DNA of 64,000 bases from Monosporascus cannonballus (Eukaryota; Ascomycota; Sordariomycetes; Xylariales): NCBI GenBank assembly GCA_004154925.1, contig QJNS01000027.1, positions 186,001-250,000 of the forward strand. The letters run 5' to 3'. The notes beneath the pieces are model-generated. The model saw only the letters and a program-made list of their open reading frames with translations, did no database searches and had not been told where the DNA came from. Position numbers and translations under genes: made by a program. Positions within the stretch are counted from its first letter, which is position 1. Each line of letters begins with the position of its first letter. Shown one piece after another: positions 62,823 through 64,000 of the stretch.

Positions 62823-64000
62823 CTTTAAGTAAAAATTTGGCAACAATCAATTTCGCAAATATATTTTTCCATTTTTATAAGCGAACTTTTCACTTGCGGC
62901 GTATATCGTAATATAAAATATTTTTTTTTTATATTTTATAACATTTTAAATTCATTAATAATATTCGATGCGATATTATTTCCACTGAAAGTATTTTTAT
63001 TTATTATTACGATATACTAATATCCTTTTATTTTAATTTTAGAAATAACTTGATTAATATTATTTTCAATTATAGCGTTAATTATTATTTAAAAGATATT
63101 TTTTACATTATTATTTTTTTTCTTTTTATGTTTTTTATATAATACGCGTATTTTCATTATGTATTTCTTTTTATTTTTAAGCTTATTTATTAAATTATTA
63201 TAATATTTAGTTTAATTTCTTAATAGTATATTAAAGTTAATTCAATAATCTTTATTTTTTATAATTATATTTTGTTTTATTTAATTTATTAGGGTTAATT
63301 ATTTGATAAATTTTTTATCGTTTTAGTATTGTTTTTAATATTTTATAACGCTTTAATTTTATTTTAAAAAAGTTTCTCAACGTATTTAAATGTTTTATTT
63401 TTCAAATTGTTATATTATTAGATTTTTTAAATTATTTGTATTTTGAATTTATTATTTTCGTTAACTAAATTTGTAATTTCGTAATAAATTTATTTATATT
63501 AATATTTTAAATATTAAATTGAGTTGTTTTTTTCTATAATTATAGTAATTATAATAATAACAAATATTATTTTATTAATAATCTTTTTTTATTAATTTTA
63601 CAACGTTATTGTTTCGTCGACTTTCTTTTAATGCGCGATAATTCGATAATATCGATATTTTTATTTGTCGTTTTCATTTAATATAGTTTAATAGTTATAA
63701 TTTAATTTTTACTTTTTAATATATAAAATATATTAGTAAATTTAATTTTTATTAATCGTACACGTAATATATTTCTCGGTAATATTTAACAACATATAAT
63801 TTATTATATCTGTTTAACATTTTATTATAATCCGTTTTTATTTAATCTTAATAGTTTTTAATCGATTTCACAAAATATTTATTATTTTCAGGAAGTTATT
63901 CGAATTAACTTTCTGGTTTTTCGTAATTTTCGTTAAATCCTTTTTTGTTTAAATCTATCTTTAATTAACATTTTTATTAATAATGATTTTATTATTAATA
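62823..64000. other. AT-rich sequence, nothing recognised
   Basis: Extremely AT-rich with long T runs. No ORF, LTR end or domain. Confidence 0.45.

Overview
The window looks like a transposon-rich, AT-rich compartment of a filamentous ascomycete (Pezizomycotina) chromosome. About 85% of it is decayed LTR retrotransposon sequence. The decay looks like repeat-induced point mutation (RIP): C-to-T changes on both strands, mainly at CA/TG, turn Gln and Trp codons into stops and catalytic Asp into Asn, while LTR ends, target-site duplications and short protein motifs stay readable. Two islands of ordinary base composition interrupt it: about 9.48-11.43 kb, with no recognisable gene, and about 31.25-34.4 kb, which carries the only clear protein gene.

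Layout. 1-990: unassigned AT-rich repeat. 991-8180: complete Ty3/gypsy chromovirus A (+), perfect TSD, holding a 431-bp solo LTR of another family. 8248-8638: an LTR of the family of element G. 8663-8795: a 133-bp element with terminal inverted repeats and TSD. 9.48-11.43 kb: un-mutated island. 11500-11571: tRNA-like sequence. About 11.7-31.2 kb: a three-level nest. Ty1/copia element D (-) is split by gypsy element B (+, 16005-30336), which is split by gypsy element C (-, 18622-26035); 5-bp TSDs support both insertions. 31297-32673: nuclear gene for a mitochondrial class I peptide chain release factor (-). 33.4-34.3 kb: one hypothetical reading frame and one possible terminal exon. 35964-42659: gypsy element E (+). 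42.7-47.5 kb: older gypsy relic F (+), abutting the 3' LTR of minus-strand gypsy element G (47524 to about 50.9 kb, right end not found). About 51-55.6 kb: very AT-rich, with an unidentified repeat. About 55.9-62822: minus-strand gypsy element H, split by integrase-deleted element I (+, 56239-61149, perfect TSD). 62823-64000: AT-rich, nothing recognised.

A, B, E, H and I are related chromoviruses: LTRs of 344-388 bp beginning TGTTACRAYC, a gag with a CCHC knuckle, then protease, RT, RNase H and integrase; a C-terminal chromodomain is visible in A and B. None can make intact proteins. I found no complete novel system. The best leads are the 133-bp element, the tRNA-like locus, the extra 3' region of element C and the unclassified repeat near 54-55.6 kb. 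All calls come from reading the sequence; no searches were run.
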